Below, one piece after another: positions 13,701 to 28,700 of a stretch of 64,000 nucleotides of DNA; the stretch's first letter is position 1; each line of letters opens with the position of its first letter. The DNA comes from Manduca sexta (Eukaryota > Arthropoda > Insecta > Lepidoptera > Sphingidae), in contig NC_051131.1 in the NCBI RefSeq assembly GCF_014839805.1, positions 7,428,913 through 7,492,912 on the forward strand. Reading direction: 5' to 3'. A program made the position numbers and the translations under genes. The notes under the pieces were generated by a model. It did no database searches. It saw nothing but the letters and a program-made list of their open reading frames with translations, and had not been told where the DNA came from.

Positions 13701-16700
13701 AGAATAAAGTTATTTTATTACAGCTGTAGCTCCTCCGGCTTGTGAACCAGAATGTGGTCTAAATGCACACTGTGTCTACGGACAGAACAACATTTGTAGA
13801 TGTAATAAAGCATTTACTGGAAATCCCTATATAAAATGTTTGCCACGTAGACAAATAACATGTGCCACTGCAACTTGCGGTCGTAATGCTGTCTGTCAAC
13901 AAACAAAATCACATGTAGAATGCTTGTGCCCTCCAGGTTACATAGGAAATCCTAACATACAGTGCACAGATATTGACGAATGTACTAATAGTCCCTGTGG
14001 TGAAAATGCAGTGTGTATAAATACGCCAGGCGGGTTTAGTTGCATATGCAAAAGTAGATATGTTGGCAATCCTTATGAATTGTGTTCACAAGTTTCTGTT
14101 TCAAAATGTATTGATGGAAATATCTGTACTTGCACACACAATGCCACGTGTCCTGATGGCTATATTTGTGAAAAAACTAAATGTATTGATATATGTCAAA
14201 AAATTACCTGTGGTCCTAAATCTATCTGTCAAGAAGGAGATTGCCATTGTCTTCCAGGACATACTGGAAATCCTAAAGATCTTCAGACCGGATGCGTTCC
14301 TGACGGTACTTGTTTGGTGGATGGAGACTGCAAGGACTCGGAAATTTGTTTCCAAATAGCTAAAAATAATCGTAAATGTGTTGATTCGTGCAGTAAACTT
14401 CAATGTGGACCAAACACTCTATGCATTGGTGCTAACCATCAAGCTCATTGCATATGCGCAGAGGGATACATAGGAAAACCTACCGATATTAAAACAGGAT
14501 GTCATTTGACACAAAGAGATCCAGAAGTAGAATGCAATGTTAACAGCGATTGCAATGAACCTCAAGTTTGTGTGTTAGTAGACGGATCCACTAAACGATG
14601 TTTGGATTTATGTTCAACTATAGCGTGCAGTGCAAACGAAATTTGTAAAGTAGTGGCTGATACAGCTCGGTGTGAATGCAAAGACAATTTCTTATGGAAT
14701 CCAGTTACTTCTAATTGCGAACAACCTTCAACTCCAAATTGTAAAACTGATAGTAACTGCAACGATAATCAATCATGCCAGAAAGACGCTCTAGGTGTCA
14801 AAAAATGTCAAGATAGTTGTTCACTATTTACGTGTCCGGAAAATTCTGTATGTATAACAAGAAATCATAAAAGCCAATGTGAATGTTTGAATGGATTTGC
14901 TGGGAACCCTAATGACCGTGATGGTTGTATTCCAATAAATAAAAACCAATGTTCAGACGATGTACAGTGCAGAGAAAATGAAATATGTAAAAATGTCGGC
15001 GATATAAAAAAATGTATATCAGCATGCCAGCATATAACATGTGGGCCGAACGCAATATGTGTTACCAATAATCATATTGCCAAATGCCAATGCCCATCTG
15101 GTCCGTTCACTGGTAATCCTAACGACTTAGAAAAAGGATGTCAATCAGTACCATGCATTTATAATTCGGACTGTTCAACCCATGAATTATGTAACCGTAT
15201 GACACATACATGTTCTAACGCTTGTATGGAGGATTCTTGCGGCCTCAACGCAGTATGTATAGCAGAGAATCATAAAACTATTTGTCAATGTCCTAATGGA
15301 TATAGAGCAGATCCATTACCCGAAGTTGGTTGCAAAAAACTTGAGGTGTGTGACCCGAATCCTTGTCATCCTACCGCTGTATGTGAAGCTCGGCTATCAA
15401 CTTTTGATTGTAAATGTCCCCCTGGATTTATAGGCGATCCGTTACACGATGGGTGTCGTAAACAAGGCGAATGTGCCAATGGAGACCAAGATTGTCCTTT
15501 AGAAGCAGTGTGTGTGAATGATCGTTGTGTAAATCCTTGTGATGGAGCTTGCGGACTTAATTCCTTATGCAAAGTGGTAAATAGGAAACCGATTTGTATG
15601 TGCCCTGAAGGATACGAAAAAGTAAAGGATAATGCCTGCAAAAAGAAAATTTTATCATGTAACGTAGACAACGATTGTGGTCTAGACATTTGTTATGAAG
15701 GTCAATGTTTCCCAACGTGCATGAATTCAAGCCAGTGTGAATCTGGTGATTCATGTGTCAAGAATGTCTGTACAACCGAATGCAGTAAACATACACAATG
15801 TGCAATCGGGCAAGCTTGTGTAGAAGGCCATTGCTTAATTGGATGCAGAAGTAATAATGACTGTCCTAGTGAAGAAGCATGTGTCAATAATAAGTGCATT
15901 AATCCTTGTTTATCTTCTAGAGCATGTGGCCCAAATGCAATTTGTTCAAGAAAAAATCATAACATGACATGCGAGTGTCCCCTTGGTTTCCAAGGTGCAC
16001 CTACGCCTCAACAAGGTTGTGTTAGACGTCCAACCTCATGTACTAAAACATCGGAATGTCCTCCTGATCATATGTGTATAGGATTCTTATGTCAAGTACC
16101 TTGTCAAGATAACTCAGGATGTGCTATTGGCGAAAAATGTAATGATAATAAATGCCATAAAATTTGTCACACTAGCACTAATTGCTTACATGGAGAACAT
16201 TGTAGTTCAGGCATTTGTCTACATGGATGCAATTTGGATTCTGATTGTCTTAACAATCAACAATGCGTCTCGGGTAAATGTAATTGTTTGAAAGGCTTCG
16301 ATCTAACTCAAGACGAGTGTATTAACATAAACGAATGTCTGACTAATCCGTGTCATCCATCAGCACAATGTGTTGATAATTTTGGTTCCTATAAATGTGT
16401 GTGCCCTGTAGGAGCTGTCGGTGATCCTTACATGACTGGATGTTTATTGCCTAATCAATGCAGAGGGGATAACCAATGTGAAGATTCACTGTCGTGTATA
16501 AAAGGAAAATGTTCAAATCCGTGTCAGACTGATATCTGCGGATTAAATGCCGTATGTACCGTTTTCAAACATCGAGCAGCTTGCAATTGCAATAAGGGTT
16601 ATCTAGGAAATCCATTTGATAAAAAGATTGGTTGTTTCAAAGTCGAATGTGTTGAAGATTCAGATTGTAGCGCGGATAAATATTGCAATACTAAGAAAAA

Positions 16701-19700
16701 TAAATGTTCAGATAAATGTGAAGAGTCTGCCTGTCAGGGAGGCACTTGCAAAATAGTAAATCATAAAGCATCTTGTTCCTGTCCAGTAGGATACCAATTA
16801 AATAAGAACATATGTGGAGACATAAATGAATGTCTGAATAACCCGTGCCCATTAAATGCAAAATGCTTAAATACTAAAGGGTCCTATAGATGCGATTGTA
16901 TAAATGGAACAATATTAGAGGCAAATACTGGCAACTGTCGTCTACCCGGAGAATGCTTCTCGGATGAGGACTGCTCTGATAAAACTAAATGCCTAAATAA
17001 TTATTGTATCAATCCATGTGAAAAAAATTCTCCGTGTGGCGAAAATGCTGAATGTGTTGTGGCGAATCACAAATCTATTTGTGAATGCCAACCAGATAGT
17101 CAAGGTGACCCATATGATAAATGTAGTAAATTTGAGTGCACGAAAGACAGCGATTGTCCGACAGAAGAGGCGTGTGTTAACAATAGATGCAAAAATCCAT
17201 GTAGTATCCCTAAAGCCTGTGGAAAGAATGCTGATTGTACTTCTAAGAGTCATATTGGCCAATGCTCCTGTTCACCCGGATTTTCTGGAGATCCAGTTCT
17301 AGGATGTGTTCCGATCCAGTACTGCACCGATGACAGCAAGTGTTCATCTGGAACTAAATGTATCGAAAACGTTTGCGCCAGTGAGTGTACAAGTCTTATT
17401 CCTTTCTTGAATTTTGTACTTTTTAATTCATATTATTATAATGAAACCTATAACGTTTATCTAATCTATACAATGTCTTTTTTAGGTGTTTGTAAAAATT
17501 CGCGTGATTGCTTAAGTGACCAAGTATGTATCCAGGGAACCTGCCGAGTAACGTGCCGCTTGAATGATACTTGCCCAGATTTTCAGTTCTGTCTTAATAG
17601 AATTTGTTCAAAAGAAATACACTGTTCCTCAAATGACGATTGTCTTGACGATGAACGCTGCTCTTTAGGTAGAAATGGAATACCACAATGTGTTAAAGTG
17701 TGTGAAAGACATCCATGTGGTAGACAAGCAAGCTGTGTCGGTAAAAATCACGAGGCCTCGTGTTTCTGTGTTGAAGGATTCTTTGGTGATCCGCTTAAAG
17801 GATGTAAAAGGAAGGAATGCGACAATGACAATGATTGTTCCGATGATAAATTGTGTGAAAAGAACACGTGTAAAATTGCATGTTTAGTAGAAAATGATTG
17901 CGGAGAAAACACTATTTGTTCCTCTGAGAAACATAAACATATGTGCTCATGTCAACCTGGCTTTACCGGAGATCCTTTAAGAATCTGTACTGAAATCAAC
18001 TGGTGTGCATCTAAAGCTTGTGCTAAGGACGCAGAATGTAAAAATACCAAAGATCGTGCAATATGCTCTTGCCCAACGGGAACTGTCGGGGACCCGTATA
18101 CAGAAGGATGTCACAAAGCACAAGAGTGTCGATTCAACAGGGATTGTCCGGCTGGTGCACGTTGCGTTGCTATTGATGGTATTAGGAAATGTGCAGGTAT
18201 ATGAATTAATTTTTGTTTCTTGACTAGTAAGAAACTATTGACGAAAGTATTTAACCTTTCATATTTATTCGTTGTTGTAGATGTTTGTGAGAACGTAAAA
18301 TGTGGTATTAATGCAGAATGTGTGGCTTCAAGGCACACAGGTCAATGCAAATGTAAATCAGGTTATATTGGATCCCCAATTAGCGATAAAGGATGTAGAC
18401 TCCGAGACGTATCGTGCACAAGTAAAACTGACTGTGTTGATGGTCAATATTGCCATAAGGGTCTATGTAAAGGTAATAATTTACTCGGTAGCGTTAATTT
18501 TTAATTTCTTGTCGTAAATTATATAATTTTGTTTTTTGAAACAATGATTATAATTTTTGAAATGACATAAATAATGATGAGCATTACATTATTTGTAATT
18601 TTTTTAAATGTGCAAATTACTTTTAGGCTTATGTCTTTTGGACGAAGAATGTGCTTCAAATGAGAAATGTTTCAATGGTCAATGCACTGATCCTTGTCAA
18701 TTAGAAAAGGCCTGTGGTTTGAATGCAATTTGTCGTACAGCTAATCACGTGGTACAGTGCAGCTGCCCAGCGAGTTTTACTGGAAATCAGGATATGGAAT
18801 GTGTCAGAAGTAAGTAATTTTTTTCTTTCATCGTAGAAACATTTTTTTATTATGTTAAATATTAACTAGTTTTTGTTGTTACGTGAAGTATTTTTTTATA
18901 ATATAAGTTAATAAATATAAAAACAATTAATTTTATAGTGCCGCGACTTTGTGGAGCCGCAGGAGAATGTGAGGATGGCCATGTGTGTCAAAATTCTATG
19001 TGTGTTCCACGGTGCACTGTAGACGACGAGTGCGCTTTAAATGAACGATGCATAAGCGGAGGTTGTTTGTGTAAGTAATCTTTTTATCAGAATGACCAAT
19101 GTTGTAAATTCGTAATATTGATAATATAATATATATATATATACTATATTTATTGATTTCAGTGACGTGCCGCCTTGATAACGACTGCTTCTTGGGTCAC
19201 ATATGTTTGGGAAAGAGTTGTCAATATGGCTGTAGACACGATGAAGATTGTGGGCCCGATGAATTTTGTAAAAACAACTATTGTCAAAATCCTTGCAATA
19301 ACGATATAAATCCGTGCGGACCTAACACCTTATGTTCTGTACTAGACCGAAAAGCATATTGCTCTTGTTTAGAAGGACTTATTCCAAATCCAACACCTAA
19401 CATAGGGTGTATTCGTGCTCCGTCGCTAACTTGCCGCATGCATACAGATTGTACAACGGGATGGAGATGTGAGGATGATCGCTGTCGGCCTGCTTGCACA
19501 AAAGATGGCTTGCAGTGTTTGCAAGGTGAAAGATGCGATTCAGGAGTATGTCGATTCGCGTGTACCTCAGACGAACATTGTTCTGCGGATGAAATTTGTG
19601 ATGGACGGTCCTGTACCACCGGCTGTAGATCAGACTCGCAATGCTCTAACGAGCTTGCTTGTATATCTGGTCAGTGCGTTGACCCTTGCATAGAACCATC

Positions 19701-22700
19701 GACTTGTGGTGCTAACGCATTGTGTAGCACTAAACAACATCGTCCGGCATGTGCTTGTCCACCGAATTTAGTGGGAGATCCCAAAGTAGCGTGCCGAAGG
19801 GTACCATCACCATGCGATTCAAACAAAAACTGTCCCGACGGATTTAACTGTTACGGAGATACCTGCCATCCTTCTTGCAGAAGGTAATGTTGTAGTCAAA
19901 TTAGTTTTAAATAGGAAACAAATTAATTGATAGTGCATAGCTGTAATTTTTACAATGGTAATAATTGGTTTTGATTATATTCATTATAATATATCTAATA
20001 TTAAGTCTTATATCGTACTCTGGGGTCGCTATTAAGTGTGTGATTGTTGGCTGCATTTATATATCGGAATATAAATCACAATCATCGGTGAATTTATGAC
20101 ATTTTTGCTTATTATGTAGACTTCTCGTGGGAAATGCGAGTAACAAAATAGAGTATTCATTGGAAGTACAATTTAATTACAAATCGTCACGCTTGTACTT
20201 GTATAAACAGTATAGCAATATGGAGTGACGGGTTCAGAATTTCATCTATGTAGCTTTCCTTTGTTATGATTACAGTCTATGATAACGAACATTTCACAAT
20301 GATTACTTCATTGAAGAGTCACAACCATATCCTTGATGGTTTTCAACAGGTGTCCAAAATGATAGAGTCTAGACCCCGCATGACACGTAGCCATGGATCT
20401 GTTACAAAATAATTAACCATATCTAGCATTAAAAGCAAAAATTTGCTCGATCGCCAACATATTATATAGTATTTATATTTTCAGTGACGGAGTGTGTTTA
20501 TCGAACGAAAAATGTGTCCGAGGTATATGTAGAGGTGTATGTAATAGCGACGATGTGTGCGGAGATGGTTATATATGCGACAATCGTATATGTAAGCAAG
20601 GCTGCCGAGATGATAACGCTTGTGCTTCAGATCAAAGCTGCATAAGGGGACAATGTAAAGGTAAGGACATAGAGTTTTGAGATGTTATACAACATATATA
20701 CGTATAAAGCGTTATACCTATTACATCGATTATTTATAATTTTCCTCTCGTAGATCCATGCAAGCAGGGAACGTGTGGAATTTGTTCAGACTGCGTAGTT
20801 CAAAACCACCGAGTGCAGTGCAGCTGTTCTAGTAACTATACTGGAAATCCACTTGTTGAATGCAAGAGGAAAAAAGTATTATGTGATGGATTCTGCCCGT
20901 GTGATGACAGTGGCTACTGCATTACTTTATGTGAAAATAACGTTCACTGCCCTTGTGGCGAAAGATGCTTCGATGGTGGTTGCAGATCTGTATGTTCCAC
21001 TAGGAATAAATGTCCCGAGAGACAATTGTGCGTTCAAGGAGTTTGTATACCCGGATGTAATAACGATGGCGACTGTGGTGAGGACATGTTATGCTCTTCA
21101 AAACTTTGCGTAAATGCCTGCCTTCAAAAATCTTGTGGAACTAATGCTATATGCTTAACAACTCGGCATCGTGCTGTATGTAGTTGTCCCAGTGGATTCT
21201 CAGGAGATCCGCTCAAGGAATGTAAATCTTATGAATGTCTGAAAAATGAAGATTGTGGTTCAGACGAAGAGTGTACTACCGAAGGAAAATGCAAAAATGT
21301 TTGTTTGGGCGCGTGCGGTATTAACGCAATATGTAGATCTGTTGACAGAACCTCTCAGTGTTCGTGTCCACCAACTTATTTAGGAAATCCAAAAGTCGAA
21401 TGTACTAAACCTACGGCTGGAAGCTGTTTGCGCAATCCTTGTGGAATCAATGCACGCTGTCGCGATTTCGAAGATGGCAGCTACGAATGCACTTGCCCAC
21501 CTAACTGTGCTGGTAATCCACAAAGACAATGCTTCTGTGGCACTATGGAACCTTGTGCACATAAAAGTTGTGGAATAAATGCACAGTGCCGTATCGATAA
21601 AAGTGGTGTAGCCCAATGTTACTGCCCAAGAAACTATCCTAACGGAGATCCAAATATAGAATGTAAGTAACTTTAATTTCATTACTGTTTCATTATTTAT
21701 TCCAGAGGGGGTTAAGATCATATAATGAATATATTATTGTAGATAATTGCGTATATTGAATGAGTAGGTATAGCCTAAATCGCATAAACGCTACACGTGG
21801 AAACTGCAGAAATATTTTTTAGATTATGTAGTAGTTAATTATAAATAAGTCGGTAAGTCAAAAAGCGTAGGTTATTATAACGTTTAGCAAATACTTTTAC
21901 GTTTGGAAACAATATTTTGTTGAGATGCTCCTCTCAGTAAAACGACGCAATAACCCTATTTTAGAACCTATCCATTCTCAATTTACGATACACAAAGAAA
22001 AAAAGAATGAAAACCATATTTTCTCAATATTTTATATATACTTTTGTTGTTTCAATTATTTTTATAATGTAGATATTGTTTCTTTTATTTCATAATGAAA
22101 ATCCCATTTAAATTGTTGATTCCGTATAGTACCCATCATTTTAATTTGCAACCAACACTATCATATAAACAATTTATTAAAGAATATGTTGATAGTTTAA
22201 AATTTCTAACAAAACGTAATTTTTTTTAAACAAATTATTCATAAATCTTTGTATATTTCCTCTCGTAACTTATAATATGCCGTCAGAAGCAGGGATGTTA
22301 TGGATATGAAATTTCGGATCTGGAGACGGATATGGATATAGGAATTAAATTATATCGGTTTCGGGTACGGTTACGGATATGTAATTATTTCGGATTATCT
22401 GTAAGTTTCGGATAGTTTCGGTTAAGGATATTAGATTAAAATAAAATAAAAATAGTATGTAATACAGTAGAGTGTCGATTACTAAATATCGTTGGTCCTC
22501 ATCGTCGATTAAAAATTATCTGATGAACTAATTATGGAACATGGGTGTTCTGAAAACCACTGTGTTTTGCAAAAAACATTAACTTGATCTAAAAATGTCG
22601 AAACTAACCTCGACTTTAGACGCATTTCGACCGAATTTAGTACGTAACACAACACTTTTACATACTTCACTTTATTAAATGAAGTACCTACTCATAAATA

Positions 22701-25700
22701 AAAAAAATGACTATTTATGAATGAGGTTATGTTTTGACTAAAACTAACAAACAAACTATACAAGATTCACGTGGCCCATGAGCGGTAAAACAAAACCTGT
22801 CGTAACATATTATCCGTTACTTATCCGAAACTTTTGTAACGGATACGGTTACGGTTACGGATATATTTTTATTTCGGATATCCGATAGTTTAGGTTACGG
22901 TTACGGAGCTCCATAACATCCCTGGTCAGAAGTAGGAAACGAATGCTCAATGGATAGTCAAATCACATAAGGTTCAAGTTTTATTGTCTTGAAAATTATT
23001 AAAAAAGTATTTTCAGAGATAATCCTATTCATATTATTTACAGGTGGTCAGGAGCGTAGTAAAGTTGACTGTCGTACTACTGGATGTGGTATTAACGGAG
23101 AATGTTTAAGAGAAGGGGCGGAATTTGTATGTCGTTGCATACCCGGTACGGAAGGTCAAGCTGATATCGAGTGCCATACTAGTGAGTATATATATTGCCA
23201 TCATTTTTAATGGACACCATGTATAAATGCACAAATTATAAATGGTTCAATAGACTATCGTCCCCGTAGAGGAGAAACTTATTGGTCAGGTTATTTTATA
23301 GTTCTGTACTTAGTCAAAATGAATTTTATTATGAGGAATATATTATGCTTATTCATTGTAATGGGAATTACCTCTAAAAAAAGAAGTATACCTACCATCC
23401 ATAAGTGAGATCGGTCAACATTTCAAAACGTCATTTTTGTTTACACTACTAAAATAGTGTAATACATGACGTACGTAACAAATAACCTGCGAAAAGAAAT
23501 ATAATAGCTTGTTTTGTTTTGTATAGATTATGAGATATGTCATATGTAGGTACATCAGAATGGTCAGAGCTACATGCTTTTAGGTCATGTTTCGTATAGG
23601 TACAGATAGCGGCACGAATCGTGAACACACTCGTGATTGGTTTATTTCACGTCCAAAACGCCAATGTTTCACATAATTTGTTCTTTAATCCATGCTCGTT
23701 GTCTATTGCTTTACATATGTGATGTGGCTACTACACATTTTCGTCAAATTTGTACATACTCGAGCTCGCCCCACCACTAGTCATCTGTACTCATGAACTT
23801 GTGCCCTGTACTTCTAAATCTGTAATCGTTACTTTTTACGGTTTTACTATTAAGTTAATCGCTCTATCTCTGTTATCAAAACATGTTCATAGTTGAAATG
23901 ATGAACCTGTAAATTCGTTGTTCTAACTTGACAAGTTAATATATGGTGCAGGGACGGATCCAGCACATATGTGATAGATCTCACGTATTTGAGATCCGGG
24001 CTGAGTAGATAGCACCACTGTGTATATCTCTGAAACTAATCAGTATTGAACAAGCAAGCATTTCCGTGTTTAAGTATTGTAGTAATTATAATTCTCAACT
24101 ACTATTTTTACTTCTTTACTACTTTTAGGATATACTCACCTCACGCATTAGCTTCCATTACTGATCAATATTATTGCAGTAAATTTTTAAGTAAACTAAT
24201 TGTAGTTTGCTTACCACCAAATTTATACTTATGTTATTTGATAAATTTTGTTACATTATTTCTTTTTATTATATTGTGCACTTAGTAAATAACGATATTT
24301 TTTTACCTAATACTATAAACCTTAAAAAGTACGAAATAGTATCTCCTCTACGTGCACGATATAGGAATCATTAGGTTACAAAAAGCGACATTGATGCATT
24401 ACAGCAATTCCTCTAGTGTAATTACAAATTTATTATCTTCCTACGATTTAGTGTAAATATAGTTTTTTGAAATATTACAATAAAAAAGCAAGGGGATGGG
24501 TGTTCAGAAATATGATAATATTTCCCTAAATGATGTGATAAAATCATTTGCAATTTGTCGTGTCTTAGACGACATTAGTTCCGCAACAAGAATATATTTA
24601 AAATTATACACAAATTAGTCTCATCATTGGAATTTATATAAAATCCTTTTACATAAATGTCGGTGTCAATTTTCATTTTAAATTAGGTATTTAAAATGCA
24701 AATTTTCATGTATACCTTACAAGTAATTTAGTGGAAGCATTCTCACCGTTCGTGCTTAAGTTGTCAAATCGTCAGTAACATTTTGTTCGGCTTCATGTAC
24801 ATATTCGCTTGTATTATAATATACCGTTATATACATATTCCTGATCATAAACTATCAGTTTCAAAAAAAGCATGCACTGTCTCGTGAGAAAGTTTCCTCT
24901 TCGCGGCTGAAGGTACCGCTCTTTCGACTCTGCTTTCTTCTTTCACATCTTCCTAGGTATTGAATGCACGAGCGACAAGGATTGCCCCCTAGACAGAGCG
25001 TGTCTGAGCCTACACTGCGTGGATCCTTGTACGGTGCGAGGCGTGTGTGGTGAAGATGCACTCTGTGTGCCCCTCATGCATAGAGCTCAATGTTCCTGTC
25101 CGCAATGTTACGTAGGTCAACCGCGACTAGCTTGCCGTTTCGACCCTACCTGTAAGCCCACTACAGACACCAATATAACAATCTCCTGCTCTGAAACTAA
25201 GCCATGTCCGTCTAAATTGGCATGCGATCTAAGCACGAATGAATGTAGAAATCCTTGTTTGAGTTATCAGAATTGTAGACCGAATCAAAAATGTGAAGTT
25301 CGTGACCACAAACCAGTCTGTGTATGTCGCAACGGCTTCGCTTTGAACGAAAGAGGCGAATTGACCTGTGCCCCAGAAAACGCTGAATGTACAAGAGATG
25401 AACAATGTCCATCTAATGCAGCTTGCCGAAATTCTAAATGTGTGAACCTATGCTTGACATCGAAAGAACCCATGTGTTCTAAGGGAAAACAATGCGAAAT
25501 GGTAGACCATCGAGCTATGTGTTTATGCGTTGAAGATTGCCATCCCACGGCTTCAATATGTTTAACAGACAACGGCTGTCCTAGTAACTTGGCATGCAGA
25601 GACTTTCAATGCAAAGATCCATGTAAAGGAGCTTGTGGTGGCGCTCCGTGTTCCGTGGAAGATCATCATCCCGTATGCAAGTTTTGTCCAAGTGGGTTCA

Positions 25701-28700
25701 CAAATGATGAAAAACATGGCTGCATTAAAGGTAATTTTACAGTGAACGCAGAGTACAGATATTAATGTTTAGTGTATTAGCGTCTTTTATGAATCTTAAT
25801 AATCTTTTGTTCTTCATTATTACAGGAAATTATACTCTTTGATTTCATGCGGCTCTTTCTTTTCTCTATCTTTTTTCTAGCATGTTCATATATTATCTTT
25901 TTTCACAGTTTGAATTTCTTCTTCGTCTTTCAGGTAGAATTGAAGCGTTGGTATTGAATGTTGTTATGTAAATAATAATTTCTAATAGCAATTTTTCACT
26001 TTGTTTACACTCACCATTTGGTATTGGATGCGCTATAATTTCTCCTAACGCTTGTTGTCGAAGCTTTTGCACTAATATGAAATGCAACAAATCAGCCACG
26101 AGACAGAGTTTGCAGTATTAAATTAAAATGCCTCCTACTGACCTTACGTTTTAAGCATTATTTATACAGTAGATCATAAGTGTGTCGATATATTACGTAG
26201 TTTTATTTTGCATCAGATAATACGAGTAGATACAGCAATGTTTAAAATGTGTATTTAAAACAAGTTTTTTTATCATTTTTTTTCTAAATAATCTTCCTAT
26301 AAAGAAAATATAAAACTAAATTATCTTTGATGGTATGTAGAAAAAGTATAACGCAATAAATATTGACTAGCTGGAAATATCGTGTTTACAAATAAATGAC
26401 TGAGTTCTGAGGTAAAAAATATTAAAAAAAATACACGTCGAATTGGTAACCTCATCCTTTTTTTGAATTCGATTTAAAATAGATATTTTAAGAATATAAT
26501 CATTAAAGACCTATCGTTGTTGTTTTTTTTTTATATAATATAGCATGTTTTAATGTGTGCAGCTGTGGGGTGTACTTCTCATGAGCAGTGCTCTCCGTCG
26601 CTGGCGTGCACCGATGGCCGCTGCACCGACCCGTGCTCGCAAGGCGGCCCCTGCTTAGCTGGACAACATTGCGCGGTTGTTAATCATCAGCCAGTGTGCT
26701 CTAAAGGTGTTCATCATAATTCTTACACAAATACACATGCGGTGTTTTAAAGCTAGGATTTTCTAAAACATTCTGTTTTTGAACCAATTTAATATAATTA
26801 ATAATTTAATCATTATTTTGATCTAAAAGTATTATGTTATAGTGTAAACTCACTTTTGATGATTCTTAGATTCAAAACAAGACATTTATAACTTATTTTA
26901 ATCTTGAAAAAATATTAAAATCGAGAAAATTTGGATTGTTTGTTTGTAAGTTTTACTATAAAGTATGTATAATAAATGATTACTTAAAATACACTTATAC
27001 GTAGAAAATAGATAATGATATTTCGAAGAATATCATACAGTTGCTTTTTTCAGAACAGTCCTCATAATTTTTTACAGTTAGGTTTGAATCGCCGCGTGTA
27101 CTTGTTCGTCAGGTTCCTCCGCCCCTAATGTTTTTATTTAACTATTAAATTAAGCTTATATGCTATACTCATATGTATAGTATTATGTAAAATATGCTTA
27201 AATGGATTATATTATTAATTGTATTTTATATTAATATGTTTTAATATTTTACAGTATGCCAATGTCAATCGTCAGCAGATTGTGCTCGGTTTCCAAATAG
27301 TCAATGCGATGGTTGCAATTGCGTCCTGAGTGAGTCAAACAATATATTATTTATATTTGAGTATTAAACTTATCTGTTACATTTTATGTTGAAAATAAAG
27401 GCATAAAACATGATTTTATTATTTATTTATTTCTTTACAAAAAAATACATCGGATCTACGAAGTTTCAAACGGAAGAGCTGAGTATTGTTAAATACTTTT
27501 AAATAAAAATAATACTTTTACAGTGTTTTTTTAAAGATACCTAGATGTTGTATTTTTTCCAAGTTTGACACTCTTTGATCATGTTTGTGTAATGACTATG
27601 TTTTAGCATTTTTTAGGATGTATTATTCGAGTGTTTGAGATAATGCTAAGGGTAACATTGTTTTTTTTTTGTTTATACAGAAGATCAGCCTGTAGCAAAC
27701 TGCGCTCATTGCCGCCCGGGAGTTCCTTGCGATCCGTTCTCTGGCGCCTGTATGGAAAGTAAGTTATTTAATTACACCTTAGTCCGTATGGAAATAATGT
27801 GCTGATAATAATTTTAACCGTGCTAATTGTTATGTCTTACTTACAGTTTAAAAAACCTAAATACAGGATCACACTTTCTATATTTTTATCCAATCATAAG
27901 TTTTCATATTATGTTGATGTATCGCGGACTCGTATTATAACATTTGTATGAGTCCGACACTACCAGTACCATAATGAGTGAATAGCAAGACTAACTCCAG
28001 ATGAACTGGTTATTGCTATAATTTTAGCGTACCCACCATTTGTCCGATAAAACGCCACAAAGTACTGGCCAAAATACCTCGGCAGACCCGGCATGCATAC
28101 ACAGGCGAATCGTAATGCAACCTCGGTATTTGGAAACACTTTAGGACAGTGTCGACATGCAGTCTTAAAATATCTTCTGCTCGTGCAACTTTAGTTTCTA
28201 TCTTCTTCTTGTTTTGTCTTATTTGAAATACGTTTTCGGGCTTTATCTATATGGTAAAAATTTGGCTTACTGTAGTAAAGTAAATATTGTATTTATTTGT
28301 GATATATGAAATTTATGTAGACACATTTTATCTCTCCTTTTGTTACATAGGTTGAGATTACTTAAATTTTCCGCTATTTTTATGGGCTTGGGTTTCATCT
28401 TTAAGTTTTTATTATTTTAAAAATGTTTTCTTTTTTACATTTTTACTTTATTACTAAACTGTTTTAGGATCAATTAAATCAGTTCCAATAGTTATGTTGT
28501 GGACATATTATAGTTATATATATTTTCCAATTTTTTACAAGTTTATTAACAATTTTTTATTGCGTTCCTATTAACAGATGATCGACCTAAAAATATCCCA
28601 CTAACCGAAACATACTCCGATATCACAAGTACCACAACGGGAAGAGCTAGTGAAGTTACGACTGACACTATAGTTCCCACTTACCGATCGACAAATATAG

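Noticed and set aside
19125..19150. TA-repeat run before the exon at 19163
   Set aside because: A short simple repeat near a splice acceptor; too short to call as a feature.
23949..23964. CAGGGACGGATCCAGC, which resembles the end of a hAT transposon
   Set aside because: I found no matching inverted end downstream and no target duplication, so a single terminus is not enough.
25731..25842. Possible alternative 3' end of dumpy: reading past the donor at 25731, or an acceptor near 25826 (TTATTACAG) leading to GNYTL-stop
   Set aside because: Both give only a few residues before a stop, while the acceptor at 26562 continues an EGF/DPY unit in the correct phase. No polyadenylation signal supports a short isoform.
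8593..27758. Regular cysteine repeats that could be mistaken for a tandem DNA repeat or CRISPR-like array
   Set aside because: The periodicity is at protein level (EGF and DPY modules) with diverged DNA and introns; there are no identical repeats with unique spacers.
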